From: Mycobacterium bourgelatii
Lineage (GTDB): Bacteria; Actinomycetota; Actinomycetes; Mycobacteriales; Mycobacteriaceae
Length of the DNA: 64,000 nucleotides
Assembly: GCF_010723575.1 (NCBI RefSeq)
Contig: NZ_BLKZ01000001.1
Coordinates: forward strand, 5,704,001-5,768,000
Direction of reading: 5' to 3'
The position numbers and the translations under genes are program-made. A model generated the notes under the pieces. The model worked only from the letters and a program-made list of their open reading frames with translations, did no database searches and was not told where the DNA came from. Numbering within the stretch: position 1 is the first letter of the stretch; the number at the start of each line of letters is the position of its first letter. Shown here piece after piece: positions 17,605 to 26,375 of the stretch.

Positions 17605-17618
17605 TGGACACTTGTCCG
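17605..17618. promoter_or_regulatory. Putative TetR operator, aldA side
   Basis: TGGACActTGTCCG: 6-bp inverted arms with one mismatch at the outer base and a 2-bp spacer, just upstream of the aldA ATG. It matches the perfect copy at 17763-17776 on the TetR side of the same divergent promoter. Confidence 0.65.
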
Positions 17619-17762
17619 ATATCGGTTTCTCGAACCATAGCCGCGGGCTCGCTTTCGGTGCAAGCACGGATATCGCCCAACACCCTTATACGATCGACTA
17701 CAGCGCTTTGAGCTGCATATATGATTGGCGGCCTTGCTAGACCTCCCGGCTATCCTCTAACT

Positions 17763-17776
17763 TGGACATGTGTCCA
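17763..17776. promoter_or_regulatory. Putative TetR operator, TetR/cyp123 side
   Basis: TGGACAtgTGTCCA: perfect 6-bp arms with a 2-bp spacer. The GTG start of the TetR gene (17770-17772) lies inside it. Binding here would block initiation of the regulator and of the downstream P450 operon, i.e. autoregulation. Confidence 0.7.
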
Positions 17777-18396
17777 GCGATGCAGCGGTTACCGACGCGC
17801 CACGCAACCGGCGCCAGGAGGAGACCTTCCGCAAGGTGCTGGCCGCCGGCATGGAAACGCTGCGCGAGAACTCCTACGCCGATCTGACGGTGCGCATGGT
17901 CGCGGCCCGCGCCAAGGTGGCCCCTGCGACCGCCTACACCTACTTCTCGTCGAAGAACCATCTGATCGCCGAGGTCTACCTCGACCTGGTTCGCCAAGTT
18001 CCGTTTTTCACCGATGTGAACGAGCCGATGCCGGTCCGAGTTGATCAGGCGCTGCGCCACCTGGCCCTGGTGGTCGCGGACGAACCCGAGGTCGCCGCCG
18101 CCTGCACCGCGGCGCTGCTCGGCGGCGGCGCCGACCCCGCGGTGGCAGCCGCACGTGACCGAATCGGGGCGGAGATCCACCGCCGTATCGCATCAGCGAT
18201 CGGGCCCGACGCCGCGCCCGGCACGGTGTCGGCACTCGAGATGGCCTTTTTCGGAGCACTCGTGCAGGCCGGCAGCGGCGAATTCACCTACCACGACATT
18301 GCCGACCGGTTGGCCGACGTGGTGAACCTCATCCTGGCGGGCGCTGATTCCCAACGAGCCCACGAAGCCCAGAGCGCCCAAGGAGGCAAGGCGTGA
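17770..18396 (+). CDS. TetR-family regulator of the cyp123/cyp51 region
   Basis: A 208-residue TetR protein. The helix-turn-helix is at about residues 15-65 (RQEETFRKVLAAGMETLREN; AKVAPATAYTYFSSKNHLI). Its stop overlaps the cyp123 GTG start by 4 bp, so it is the first gene of the TetR-cyp123-SDR-cyp51-ferredoxin operon. It diverges from aldA, and both sides carry TGGACA-N2-TGTCCA sites. Ligand unknown; a sterol- or lipid-derived aldehyde is a guess from context. Confidence 0.92.
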   Translation: MSSDAAVTDAPRNRRQEETFRKVLAAGMETLRENSYADLTVRMVAARAKVAPATAYTYFSSKNHLIAEVYLDLVRQVPFFTDVNEPMPVRVDQALRHLALVVADEPEVAAACTAALLGGGADPAVAAARDRIGAEIHRRIASAIGPDAAPGTVSALEMAFFGALVQAGSGEFTYHDIADRLADVVNLILAGADSQRAHEAQSAQGGKA

Positions 18397-19610
18397 CCGT
18401 ACACCTTGGCGACCACGAATTGGTCCTGGACCCTTACGATTACGACTTCCACGAAGACCCGTACCCGTACTATCGCCGGCTGCGCGACGAGGCGCCGCTC
18501 TACCACAACGCGGATCTGGGCTTCTGGGCCGTGTCGCGGCACAGCGACGTGCATCAGGGATTCCGCAACAGCACCACGTTGTCGAACCGCTACGGCGTAT
18601 CCCTGGACCCCGCGTCGCGCGGGCCACACGCAGCCAAGACCATGTCGTTCCTGGCGATGGACGACCCGGAGCATCTGCGGTTGCGCACGCTGGTGTCAAA
18701 GGGTTTCACGCCCAGGCGGATTCGCGAGCTCGAGCCGCGCGTCACCGAGATCGCCCACCAGCACCTCGAGGTCATGCTGGAAAAAGCCGGCACCGGAACC
18801 GTCGACTACGTCAACGAATTCGCGGGCAAGCTGCCCATGGACGTCATCTCCGAACTGATGGGCGTGCCCGAGGCGGACCGAGACCAGGTTCGCGCGTGGG
18901 CGGACGGTGTCATGCATCGTGACGACGGTGTCACCGATGTCCCTCCCGCGGCGATCGAAGCATCGATCAACCTGATCGTGTACTACCAGGGCATGATCGC
19001 CGAGCGCCGCAAGACGCTGACCGACGATCTGACGTCGGCGCTGCTGGAAGCCGAGATCGATGGCGACCGGCTCACCGACGACGAAATCCTGGGTTTCATG
19101 TTCCTGATGGTGATCGCCGGCAACGAGACCACCACGAAACTGCTTGCCAACGCGGCATATTGGGGCCACAAGAACCCCGACCAACTGACACCCGTCTACG
19201 CCGATCTGTCCCGAATTCCGCTCTGGGTCGAGGAAACGCTGCGCTATGACACGTCCAGCCAGATCCTGGCCCGCACCGTCTCCGGCGAACTGACCCTGTA
19301 CGACACCACAATTCCCGAAGGGGACGTCCTGCTCCTGCTGCCGGGGTCGGCGCACCGGGACGAGCGGGCATTCGACCGCCCCGACGAGTACTTGATCGGG
19401 CGTGAAATCGGCTCGAAGCTACTGAGTTTCGGTAGCGGTGCGCACTTCTGTCTGGGTGCGCACCTGGCCCGGATGGAAGCCCGGGTCGCGCTGACCGAGT
19501 TGTTCAAACGGATCAAAGGCTACGAGGTCGATGAGGCCAATTCCGTTCGTGTCCATTCCAGTAACGTCCGCGGGTTCGCCCACCTGCCCATGACCCTGGA
19601 GGTCTGCTAG
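18393..19610 (+). CDS. cyp123: Cytochrome P450 CYP123
   Basis: A 405-residue soluble bacterial P450. The I-helix is VIAGNETTTKL, the K-helix ExxR is EETLRY and the haem loop FGSGAHFCLGAHLAR carries the cysteine ligand. Position between the TetR gene and the SDR/cyp51 pair matches CYP123 in M. tuberculosis. Substrate is not established. Electrons may come from the [3Fe-4S] ferredoxin encoded downstream. GTG start, 4-bp overlap with TetR. Confidence 0.93.
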   Translation: MTVHLGDHELVLDPYDYDFHEDPYPYYRRLRDEAPLYHNADLGFWAVSRHSDVHQGFRNSTTLSNRYGVSLDPASRGPHAAKTMSFLAMDDPEHLRLRTLVSKGFTPRRIRELEPRVTEIAHQHLEVMLEKAGTGTVDYVNEFAGKLPMDVISELMGVPEADRDQVRAWADGVMHRDDGVTDVPPAAIEASINLIVYYQGMIAERRKTLTDDLTSALLEAEIDGDRLTDDEILGFMFLMVIAGNETTTKLLANAAYWGHKNPDQLTPVYADLSRIPLWVEETLRYDTSSQILARTVSGELTLYDTTIPEGDVLLLLPGSAHRDERAFDRPDEYLIGREIGSKLLSFGSGAHFCLGAHLARMEARVALTELFKRIKGYEVDEANSVRVHSSNVRGFAHLPMTLEVC

Positions 19611-20441
19611 ATGCCCCGTTTCGAACCACATCCTGCGCGTCGGCCGGCGATCGTCGCGGGCGCCTCGTCGGGCATTGGTGCGGCGACGGCGGTTGAGCTT
19701 GCCGCTCATGGTTTTCCGGTTGCACTCGGTGCCCGCCGGGTGGACAAGTGCCAGGAGATCGCCGACAAAATCCAGGCCGACGGTGGCGAGGCGATCGCGT
19801 TGCCACTCGACGTCACCGACGCCGACTCCGTCACGGAGTTCGTGCGTCAGGCCACCGAAAAACTCGGTGACATCGAACTTCTCGTCACCGGAGCGGGCGA
19901 CACCTACTTCGGAAAGCTGCACGAGATCGACACTGAGGCGTTCGAACAGCAGATTCAGATCCACCTGATCGGGGCCAACCGGTTGACCACCGCGGTGTTG
20001 CCCGGCATGGTCGAACGTCAGCGCGGGGACCTGATCTTCGTAGGCTCCGATGTCGCCCTGCGGCAGCGTCCGCACATGGGCGCGTACGGCGCCGCGAAGG
20101 CGGGGCTGCTGGCAATGGTCACCAACCTGCAGATGGAACTCGAGGGCACCGGGGTGCGGGCGTCGATCGTGCACCCGGGGCCGACGAAGACCGCAATGGG
20201 CTGGAGCCTGCCCGCTGAGTTGATCGGACCAGCGCTCGAGGACTGGGCCAAGTGGGGCCAGGCGCGCCACGACTACTTCCTGCGCGCGGCCGACCTGGCG
20301 CGGGCGATCACGTTCGTCGCCGAAACACCACGCGGGGGATTCATCGCCAACATGGAGTTGCAGCCCGAGGCGCCGTTAGCGGCCGTCAAAGAACGCCAGA
20401 AGCTCGCTCTGGGCGAGGAGGGAATGCCGTCAAATGACTAG
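19611..20441 (+). CDS. Short-chain dehydrogenase/reductase
   Basis: A 276-residue SDR starting directly at the base after the cyp123 stop. It has the cofactor motif AGASSGIGAATAVELA and the catalytic YGAAKAG (YxxxK). Its 3' end overlaps cyp51 by 8 bp. The tight packing between two P450s suggests it acts on an oxygenated product of one of them, such as an alcohol or ketone of a sterol-like molecule (inference). Confidence 0.92.
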   Translation: MPRFEPHPARRPAIVAGASSGIGAATAVELAAHGFPVALGARRVDKCQEIADKIQADGGEAIALPLDVTDADSVTEFVRQATEKLGDIELLVTGAGDTYFGKLHEIDTEAFEQQIQIHLIGANRLTTAVLPGMVERQRGDLIFVGSDVALRQRPHMGAYGAAKAGLLAMVTNLQMELEGTGVRASIVHPGPTKTAMGWSLPAELIGPALEDWAKWGQARHDYFLRAADLARAITFVAETPRGGFIANMELQPEAPLAAVKERQKLALGEEGMPSND

Positions 20442-21792
20442 CTCTACTGTGGTGCCGCGGGTTTCCGGCGGCGAAGAAGAACACGGACACCTCGAAGAGT
20501 TCCGCACCGACCCGATCGGTCTGATGCGGCGCGTCCGCGAGGAATGCGGCGACGTCGGGTGGTTCCAGCTGGTCGACAAGCACGTCATCTTGCTCTCCGG
20601 CGCGGAAGCCAACGAGTTCTTCTTCCGCTCGGCCGACGAGGACCTCGACCAGGCCGAGGCGTACCCGTTCATGACGCCGATCTTCGGCAAGGGCGTGGTG
20701 TTCGACGCCAGCCCGGAGCGACGCAAGGAGATGCTGCACAACTCCGCACTGCGCGGCGAACAGATGAAGGGCCACGCGGCCACCATCGAGGGCGAAGTCA
20801 AGAAAATGATCGCCGACTGGGGCGACGAAGGTGAGATCGAACTGCTCGACTTCTTCGCCGAATTGACCATTTACACCTCGACCGCGTGCCTGATCGGGCT
20901 GAAATTCCGCGAACAACTCGACCACCGATTCGCGGAGTACTACCACGATTTGGAACGCGGCACCGACCCGCTGTGCTACGTGGACCCCTACCTTCCCATC
21001 GAGAGCTTCCGACGCCGCGACGAGGCGCGCGTGAAACTCGTTGGCCTGGTGCAGGAAATCATGAACCAGCGGCTGGCCAATCCGCCTAGGGACAAGCGCG
21101 ACCGCGACATGCTCGACGTGCTGGTGTCAATTAAGGACGAAGAAGGCAACCCGCGGTTCTCCGCCGACGAAGTCACCGGCATGTTCATCTCGCTGATGTT
21201 CGCCGGGCACCACACCAGTTCGGGCACATCGGCGTGGACGTTGATCGAGCTGATCCGCCATCCCGACGTCTACGCGGAAGTGCTGGCCGAGCTCGAAGAG
21301 CTGTATGCCGACGGCCAGGAGGTGAGTTTCCATGCGCTGCGCCAGATTCCGAAGCTGGACAACGTGGTCAAGGAAACGCTGCGTCTGCACCCGCCGCTGA
21401 TCATCCTGATGCGGGTCGCCCAGGGCGAGTTCGAAGTGCAGGGCTTCCCGATCCATAAGGGCGATTTCGTTGCCGCCTCCCCGGCGATCTCCAACCGGAT
21501 TCCCGAGGACTTTCCCGACCCCGACGCGTTCAAGCCAGACCGCTACAACAAACCCGAGCAGGCCGACACGGCCAACCGGTGGACCTGGATCCCGTTCGGC
21601 GCGGGCCGGCACCGTTGCGTCGGCGCCGCCTTCGCGACCATGCAGATCAAGGCGATCTTCTCGGTGCTGTTGCGCGAGTACGAGTTCGAAATGGCCCAAC
21701 CCGCCGACAGCTACCGCAACGACCATTCCAAGATGGTCGTGCAACTCGCCAGACCCGCCAAAGTCCGGTACCGCAAGCGCACTCGGGGGTAA
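20434..21792 (+). CDS. cyp51: Sterol 14-alpha-demethylase CYP51
   Basis: A 452-residue P450 with CYP51 hallmarks. The B-helix/C-helix substrate region is YPFMTPIFGKGVVFD, the I-helix is GHHTSSGTSAWT and the haem loop is FGAGRHRCVGAAFA. The enzyme removes the 14-alpha methyl of lanosterol-type sterols in three oxidations and is the azole target. Mycobacteria lack a full sterol pathway, so the natural substrate is uncertain. The ferredoxin gene follows 5 bp downstream as its likely redox partner. Confidence 0.97.
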   Translation: MTSSTVVPRVSGGEEEHGHLEEFRTDPIGLMRRVREECGDVGWFQLVDKHVILLSGAEANEFFFRSADEDLDQAEAYPFMTPIFGKGVVFDASPERRKEMLHNSALRGEQMKGHAATIEGEVKKMIADWGDEGEIELLDFFAELTIYTSTACLIGLKFREQLDHRFAEYYHDLERGTDPLCYVDPYLPIESFRRRDEARVKLVGLVQEIMNQRLANPPRDKRDRDMLDVLVSIKDEEGNPRFSADEVTGMFISLMFAGHHTSSGTSAWTLIELIRHPDVYAEVLAELEELYADGQEVSFHALRQIPKLDNVVKETLRLHPPLIILMRVAQGEFEVQGFPIHKGDFVAASPAISNRIPEDFPDPDAFKPDRYNKPEQADTANRWTWIPFGAGRHRCVGAAFATMQIKAIFSVLLREYEFEMAQPADSYRNDHSKMVVQLARPAKVRYRKRTRG

Positions 21793-21797
21793 CTGTC

Positions 21798-22007
21798 ATG
21801 GGCTCGTTCAGAATCGAAGTCGATCTGGATCTGTGCCAGGGGCATGCCATGTGCGAACTCGAGGCACCGGACTACTTTCGGGTGCCCAAGCGGGGCAAAG
21901 TCGAGATCCTCGACGCCGAACCCCCGGACGACGCCCGCGACGAGGTTGAGCGGGCTGTCGAAATGTGCCCTACCCAAGCACTATTCATCAAAGAGAAAGA
22001 AGACTGA
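21798..22007 (+). CDS. [3Fe-4S] ferredoxin, CYP51-associated
   Basis: A 69-residue ferredoxin. The cluster ligands are in LCQGHAMCELEAP and EMCPTQAL. The CxxHxxC spacing, with His in place of a fourth cysteine, is typical of [3Fe-4S] P450 partners. The ATG at 21798 is 6 bp after the cyp51 stop. It passes electrons from a ferredoxin reductase to CYP51 and perhaps CYP123; no reductase gene is in the operon. Confidence 0.95.
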   Translation: MGSFRIEVDLDLCQGHAMCELEAPDYFRVPKRGKVEILDAEPPDDARDEVERAVEMCPTQALFIKEKED

Positions 22008-22009
22008 TC

Positions 22010-22555
22010 ATGGCGTCACACCCCCGCGAGGTGTTAGAGGACTGGGTTGAGCGTTGGTTGGAGGCCAACCGGGTGGCCGAGCGGGAAGGCAACTGGAAGC
22101 CGCTGGCCGACTTCTACGCCGAGGACGCCACCTACGGCTGGAACATCGGCCCCAAAGAGGACGTGATGTGCGTCGGCATCGACGAGATCCGCGAGATCGC
22201 CCTGGGGTTCGAGATGGAGGGCCTGGAGAACTGGCAGTACCCGTATCAGAAAGTCATCATCGACGACAAGCAGGGCGAGATCGTCGGCTTCTGGAAGCAG
22301 GTCGCCACCGACGGTGACGGCACCCAGTCCGAGATCTACGGCATCGGGGGCAGCTGGTTCCGCCTCAACGCCGATGCCAAGATCGAATGGCAACGGGACT
22401 TCTTCGACTTCGGCCACGTCCAGTCCCTCTACATGGACCTGATGAAGGCCGGGAAGCTGTCGAAGGGCATGCAGAAACGGATCGAGCGCAGCCTGGCCGG
22501 CGAGAAACTGCCTGGTTACTACCCCCTGGGCAAGGCGCCCGTCCCGCTCTGGTGA
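22010..22555 (+). CDS. Conserved NTF2/SnoaL-like protein of the CYP51 operon
   Basis: A 181-residue protein beginning MASHPREVLEDWVERWLEAN, only 2 bp after the ferredoxin stop. The cone-like segment PLADFYAEDATYGWNIGP and the aromatic-rich core resemble NTF2-like (SnoaL) folds. The length equals the M. tuberculosis protein at this position (from memory). No catalytic role is established; it could be a binding protein or isomerase for the P450 products. Confidence 0.82.
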   Translation: MASHPREVLEDWVERWLEANRVAEREGNWKPLADFYAEDATYGWNIGPKEDVMCVGIDEIREIALGFEMEGLENWQYPYQKVIIDDKQGEIVGFWKQVATDGDGTQSEIYGIGGSWFRLNADAKIEWQRDFFDFGHVQSLYMDLMKAGKLSKGMQKRIERSLAGEKLPGYYPLGKAPVPLW

Positions 22556-22560
22556 CCCAA

Positions 22561-22580
22561 CCAAGCATTTGTTTGCTTGG
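22561..22580. promoter_or_regulatory. Inverted repeat CCAAGCA-N6-TGCTTGG
   Basis: Perfect 7-bp arms with a 6-bp spacer, 5 bp after the NTF2-like stop and 110 bp before adhB. It could be a TetR-type operator for adhB or a short terminator stem; the A/T-rich spacer and lack of a T-tract favour the operator reading. Confidence 0.5.
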
Positions 22581-22690
22581 CACGCTATGCTGGCGCCACA
22601 AGATGTGCCCTGTGGCACTCGTCACTACCCCCCAGGCATGATGGGGCCAGGTAGTACTGATCAATTCAAAGGCGAAATGGGGTCAGGTTC

Positions 22691-23818
22691 GTGAAGACAA
22701 AGGGCGCTCTCATCTGGGAGTTCAACCAGCCGTGGTCGATCGAGGAGATCGAGATCGGCGATCCGCAAGCCCACGAGGTCAAGATCCAGATGGAAGCGGC
22801 GGGCATGTGCCACTCCGACCACCATCTGGTGACCGGCGGCATCCCGATGGCGGGCTTCCCGGTGCTCGGTGGCCACGAGGGAGCGGGAATCGTCACCGAG
22901 GTCGGACCTGGCGTCGAGGACATCGCACCGGGTGACCACGTGGTGTTGTCCTTCATCCCGTCCTGTGGGCAGTGTGCGACCTGTCAGTCGGGCATGCGCA
23001 ACCTGTGTGACCTGGGCGCCGGCCTGCTCGGCGGCACCGCGGTCTCCGACGGCACCTTCCGTATCCAGGCCCGCGGCCAGAACGTCTACCCCATGACCCT
23101 GCTCGGCACCTTCTCGCCGTACATGGTCGTACACCGCAGCTCCGTCGTGAAGATCGACCCGTCGGTTCCGTTCGAGGTCGCCGCACTGGTCGGCTGCGGC
23201 GTCACCACCGGCTACGGCTCGGCGGTCCGCACCGCCGACATCCGGCCCGGACAGGATGTCGCCATCGTCGGCGTCGGCGGCGTCGGCATGGCGGCGCTGC
23301 AGGGTGCGGTGAACGCCGGTGCGCGCTACATCTTCGCGATCGACCCGGTGGAGTGGAAGCGCGACCAGGCGCTCAAGTTCGGCGCCACCCACGTCTACCC
23401 GGACATCAACACCGCGCTGATGGGGATCATGGAGGTCACCTACGGCCTGATGGCACACAAGGTGGTCGTCACCGTCGGTGAGCTGCAGGGCTCCGACATC
23501 GACAACTACCTGAACATCACCGCCAAGGGCGGCACCTGCGTGGTGACCGCTATCGGCAGCATGCTGGACACCAACGTGAACCTGAACCTGGCGATGCTGA
23601 CCCTGCTGCAGAAGAACCTGCAGGGCACCATCTTCGGCGGCGGCAACCCGCAGTACGACATCCCGCAGCTGCTGTCGATGTACAAGGCCGGCAAGCTCAA
23701 CCTGGACGACATGGTCACCACCCAGTACCGCCTCGAGCAGATCAACGAGGGCTACCAGGACATGCTGGACGGCAAGAACATTCGCGGCGTCATCCGCTAC
23801 ACGGACGCCGATCGGTAA
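22691..23818 (+). CDS. adhB: Zinc-dependent alcohol dehydrogenase AdhB
   Basis: A 375-residue class III-like medium-chain dehydrogenase. The catalytic zinc ligands are in GMCHSDHH and GGHEGAG. The structural zinc loop has four cysteines (CGQCATCQSGMRNLC), and the nucleotide motif is VGVGGVGMAALQGA. It interconverts alcohols and aldehydes with NAD. The GTG start begins MKTKGALIWEF. It follows the CYP51 operon on the same strand after a 135-bp gap, so it may have its own promoter. Confidence 0.94.
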   Translation: MKTKGALIWEFNQPWSIEEIEIGDPQAHEVKIQMEAAGMCHSDHHLVTGGIPMAGFPVLGGHEGAGIVTEVGPGVEDIAPGDHVVLSFIPSCGQCATCQSGMRNLCDLGAGLLGGTAVSDGTFRIQARGQNVYPMTLLGTFSPYMVVHRSSVVKIDPSVPFEVAALVGCGVTTGYGSAVRTADIRPGQDVAIVGVGGVGMAALQGAVNAGARYIFAIDPVEWKRDQALKFGATHVYPDINTALMGIMEVTYGLMAHKVVVTVGELQGSDIDNYLNITAKGGTCVVTAIGSMLDTNVNLNLAMLTLLQKNLQGTIFGGGNPQYDIPQLLSMYKAGKLNLDDMVTTQYRLEQINEGYQDMLDGKNIRGVIRYTDADR

Positions 23819-23834
23819 CAACCCCCGGTCCTGA

Positions 23835-25844
23835 GTGACCCGTTTTCCGCACCTGATGGCGCCGGGACGAATCGGCGCCATGACGGTGCGCAACCGGCTG
23901 GTCATGTCTCCGATGGAGACGATGTACGGCACGCCCGACGGGCTGCCGTCGCCGCGCACCCGGGACTACTTCGCCGCCCGCGCCGCGGGTGGCGTCGGGC
24001 TGATCACGCTGGGCGCCACGGGTGTGGACAACCAACACCCGGAAACTCCCGGCGGACTGCACTTGGCCACCGATTCCGCCGTGGCGGCGCACCGCGCGCT
24101 GGTCGAGACGGTGCACGAACACGGCGCCAAGATCCAGCCGCAGATTGTGCATGCCGGTCCCGACGGCCTGGGGCCGGAGATGTTTGGCGTGACGTCACTG
24201 GGACCGTCGGTGATTCCGTCGTACCTGACCGGCCGACCGTCGGCCGAGATCACCGCTGCGCAGCTGCAAGAGGTCTTGGATCTGTTCAAGGCCGCGGCGC
24301 GCCGTGCCGTCGAGGCGGGGTACGACGGGATCGAGTTGCACGCCGCGCACGGCTACATGTTGCTGGGATCTTTCCTTGCTCCCCAACGTAATCGGCGAAC
24401 CGACGAGTACGGTGGGGCAGCAAGGGGTCGGCTGCGGGTGGTGTTGGAGACGCTGGCCGCGATCCGGTCCGAGGTCGGCGAGGCGCTGCCGATCACGCTG
24501 CGCATCTCGGGCTACGAGCGTGTCGCCGGTGGCCGGCTGATCTACGAAACCGCCCGCATGGCACCCGAACTCGTGGCTGCGGGGGTGAACGCATTCCACG
24601 TCAGCGGGGGCGTGATCGACCGCCTGGTTACTGGGATGGTCAATGCCTCCGACGACGGCGACGCACTCAACGTAGGTGCCGCGGCCGCGGTCAAGCAGGT
24701 GGTTGATGTTCCGGTGATCGCCGTCGGGCGGATCCACGATCCCACGATGGCCGAACAGATCCTTGCCGACGGGCGCGCCGATTTCATTGCGATGGGCCGT
24801 CCGCTGCTGGCCGATCCCGAGTTCGCCCGGAAGGTGCGTTGCGGCCAGGCGCACCGGATCCGCCGGTGCATCTCGTGTGAAAACTGCATCGATGCAATGG
24901 AACAGCGCTTCTCGGTGGATTGCGCGGTCAACCCCCGCACCGGCAAGGAAAGCGAACTGACCGCTTCCCGGGCCGCCCGCCCCAAGGATGTGATGGTGGT
25001 TGGCGGCGGCCCCGCGGGCCTGGAAGCCGCGCGGGTGGCCGCCGAACGCGGACACCGCGTCACCCTGTTCGAGCAAGGCGGGGAACTGGGCGGTGCGCTG
25101 CGCTGGGCGAGCGTGCTGCATCCGGAAAACGAGCCATTCCTGCGCTACCTGCGCGACGAGATTCGACTCGGATCGGTGAAAGTGGAATTGGGACAAGCCG
25201 TTTCGGCTGCAGATGTAGTGACTGCGGCGCCGGACGCGGTGGTGGTTGCCACCGGCGGCCGCATCGCGGTGCCGCACATCCCAGGCGCCGACCTGCCGCA
25301 CGTCTACACCGGGCCGGGATTGCGTGAGTTACTCGACCGCAAGCTGTTCGGCGGCTGGCGGCAGCGACTGGTGCGTCCGGAGGCTTTCCGGTTGGCCACC
25401 CGAGCGTGGATGCCGTTGGGGCGGCGCGTTGTGATCATCGGTGGCGACCTGGTCGCTTTGGAACTCGCCGAGTTCCTGGCCGCTCGGGGACGGCTGGTTT
25501 CGGTACTCGAGGCCGGCCGCGACATCGCTCCGGAAGTGGGCAACAAGCGTAAAACCGAGCACATGGATCGGTTGGATCGACTCGGTGTCACCGTGCACGT
25601 GCGGGCGGTTGTCGAGCGAATCACCTCAGAATCGGTCATATTCACGCCGGCCGGAGGGACCTCGCGCGACCTGGCCGCCGACAGCGTCGTGCTGGCCGGG
25701 TCGGTCGAGCCCGACACTAAGCTCTTCGACGAGTTGAAAGCCGCGCTGCCCGATACGTCGTTGCACGCCGCGGGCGATTGCAGCGGTTTGGGCCTGATCC
25801 GCAAAGCCACCGAAGACGGCGCCCGCGCCGCGTGTGCCATATGA
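23835..25844 (+). CDS. NADH:flavin oxidoreductase / 2,4-dienoyl-CoA reductase-like (FadH-like)
   Basis: A 669-residue multidomain flavoenzyme. Residues 1-340 form an Old Yellow Enzyme-type FMN barrel (GIELHAAHGYMLLGSFLAP; RNRRTDEYGG). The Fe-S cluster follows (RRCISCENC ... VDCAVNP), then an FAD/NAD(P) module (MVVGGGPAGLEAARVAAERG). Family members reduce 2,4-dienoyl-CoA or other enones, or demethylate trimethylamine. It starts at GTG 16 bp after adhB. It sits between adhB and the KSI-like gene, which are neighbours in M. tuberculosis as I recall. Enone reduction of a sterol-like substrate is a plausible role (inference). Confidence 0.9.
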   Translation: MTRFPHLMAPGRIGAMTVRNRLVMSPMETMYGTPDGLPSPRTRDYFAARAAGGVGLITLGATGVDNQHPETPGGLHLATDSAVAAHRALVETVHEHGAKIQPQIVHAGPDGLGPEMFGVTSLGPSVIPSYLTGRPSAEITAAQLQEVLDLFKAAARRAVEAGYDGIELHAAHGYMLLGSFLAPQRNRRTDEYGGAARGRLRVVLETLAAIRSEVGEALPITLRISGYERVAGGRLIYETARMAPELVAAGVNAFHVSGGVIDRLVTGMVNASDDGDALNVGAAAAVKQVVDVPVIAVGRIHDPTMAEQILADGRADFIAMGRPLLADPEFARKVRCGQAHRIRRCISCENCIDAMEQRFSVDCAVNPRTGKESELTASRAARPKDVMVVGGGPAGLEAARVAAERGHRVTLFEQGGELGGALRWASVLHPENEPFLRYLRDEIRLGSVKVELGQAVSAADVVTAAPDAVVVATGGRIAVPHIPGADLPHVYTGPGLRELLDRKLFGGWRQRLVRPEAFRLATRAWMPLGRRVVIIGGDLVALELAEFLAARGRLVSVLEAGRDIAPEVGNKRKTEHMDRLDRLGVTVHVRAVVERITSESVIFTPAGGTSRDLAADSVVLAGSVEPDTKLFDELKAALPDTSLHAAGDCSGLGLIRKATEDGARAACAI

Positions 25845-25861
25845 CGAAGGAGATGTAAGCG

Positions 25862-26281
25862 ATGACCCAAACAGTCGACTCCCCGGTACTGACCGCGTCG
25901 CAGGCGTCGTGGCGCTGTGTCCAGACCCACGACCGCGAGGGCTGGTTGGCGCTGATGGCTGACGACGTCGTCATCGAAGACCCGATCGGCAAGTCGGTGA
26001 CCAACCCCGACGGCACCGGGATAAAGGGCAAGGAGAACGTCGCTGCCTTCTACGACACCAACATCGCGGCGAACAATTTGACGATCACGTGCGAGGAGAC
26101 GTTTCCGTCGAGTTCGCCCAACGAGATCGCTCATATCCTGGTGCTGGACAGCAAGTTCGAGGGCGGTTTTACCAGTTCCGTCCGCGGGGTGTTCACCTAT
26201 CGCGTCAACGACGAAGGGCTGATCACCAACCTGCGCGGCTACTGGAACCTCGAGACAATGAAATTCGGCAAGGAGGAGTGA
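25862..26281 (+). CDS. Ketosteroid isomerase-like (SnoaL/NTF2) protein
   Basis: A 139-residue NTF2-fold protein. WLALMADDVVIEDPIGKS contains an Asp in the position used by ketosteroid isomerases. It matches M. tuberculosis Rv0760c in length and place (from memory), a protein with the KSI fold but poor isomerase activity as I recall it. An AAGGAGATG ribosome site precedes the ATG. Together with the FadH-like gene it ends the CYP51-region transcript before a strong hairpin. Confidence 0.9.
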   Translation: MTQTVDSPVLTASQASWRCVQTHDREGWLALMADDVVIEDPIGKSVTNPDGTGIKGKENVAAFYDTNIAANNLTITCEETFPSSSPNEIAHILVLDSKFEGGFTSSVRGVFTYRVNDEGLITNLRGYWNLETMKFGKEE

Positions 26282-26303
26282 GCTTAGCTGGCCCGCTTCT
26301 GCG

Positions 26304-26363
26304 GCGAGCAGACGCAAACTCATACGAAATCAACGGTTTTCGTACAAGTTTGCGTCTGCTGGC
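26304..26363. terminator. Long intergenic hairpin, second GCGAGCAGACGCAAA copy
   Basis: Imperfect inverted repeat of about 26-bp arms (26304-26329 and 26338-26363) between the convergent KSI-like and secreted-protein genes. The outer arms (GCGAGCAGACGCAAACT and its complement) match the hairpin at 13956-14019; the loop differs. Confidence 0.65.
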
Positions 26364-26375
26364 GGGGTGAATGAG

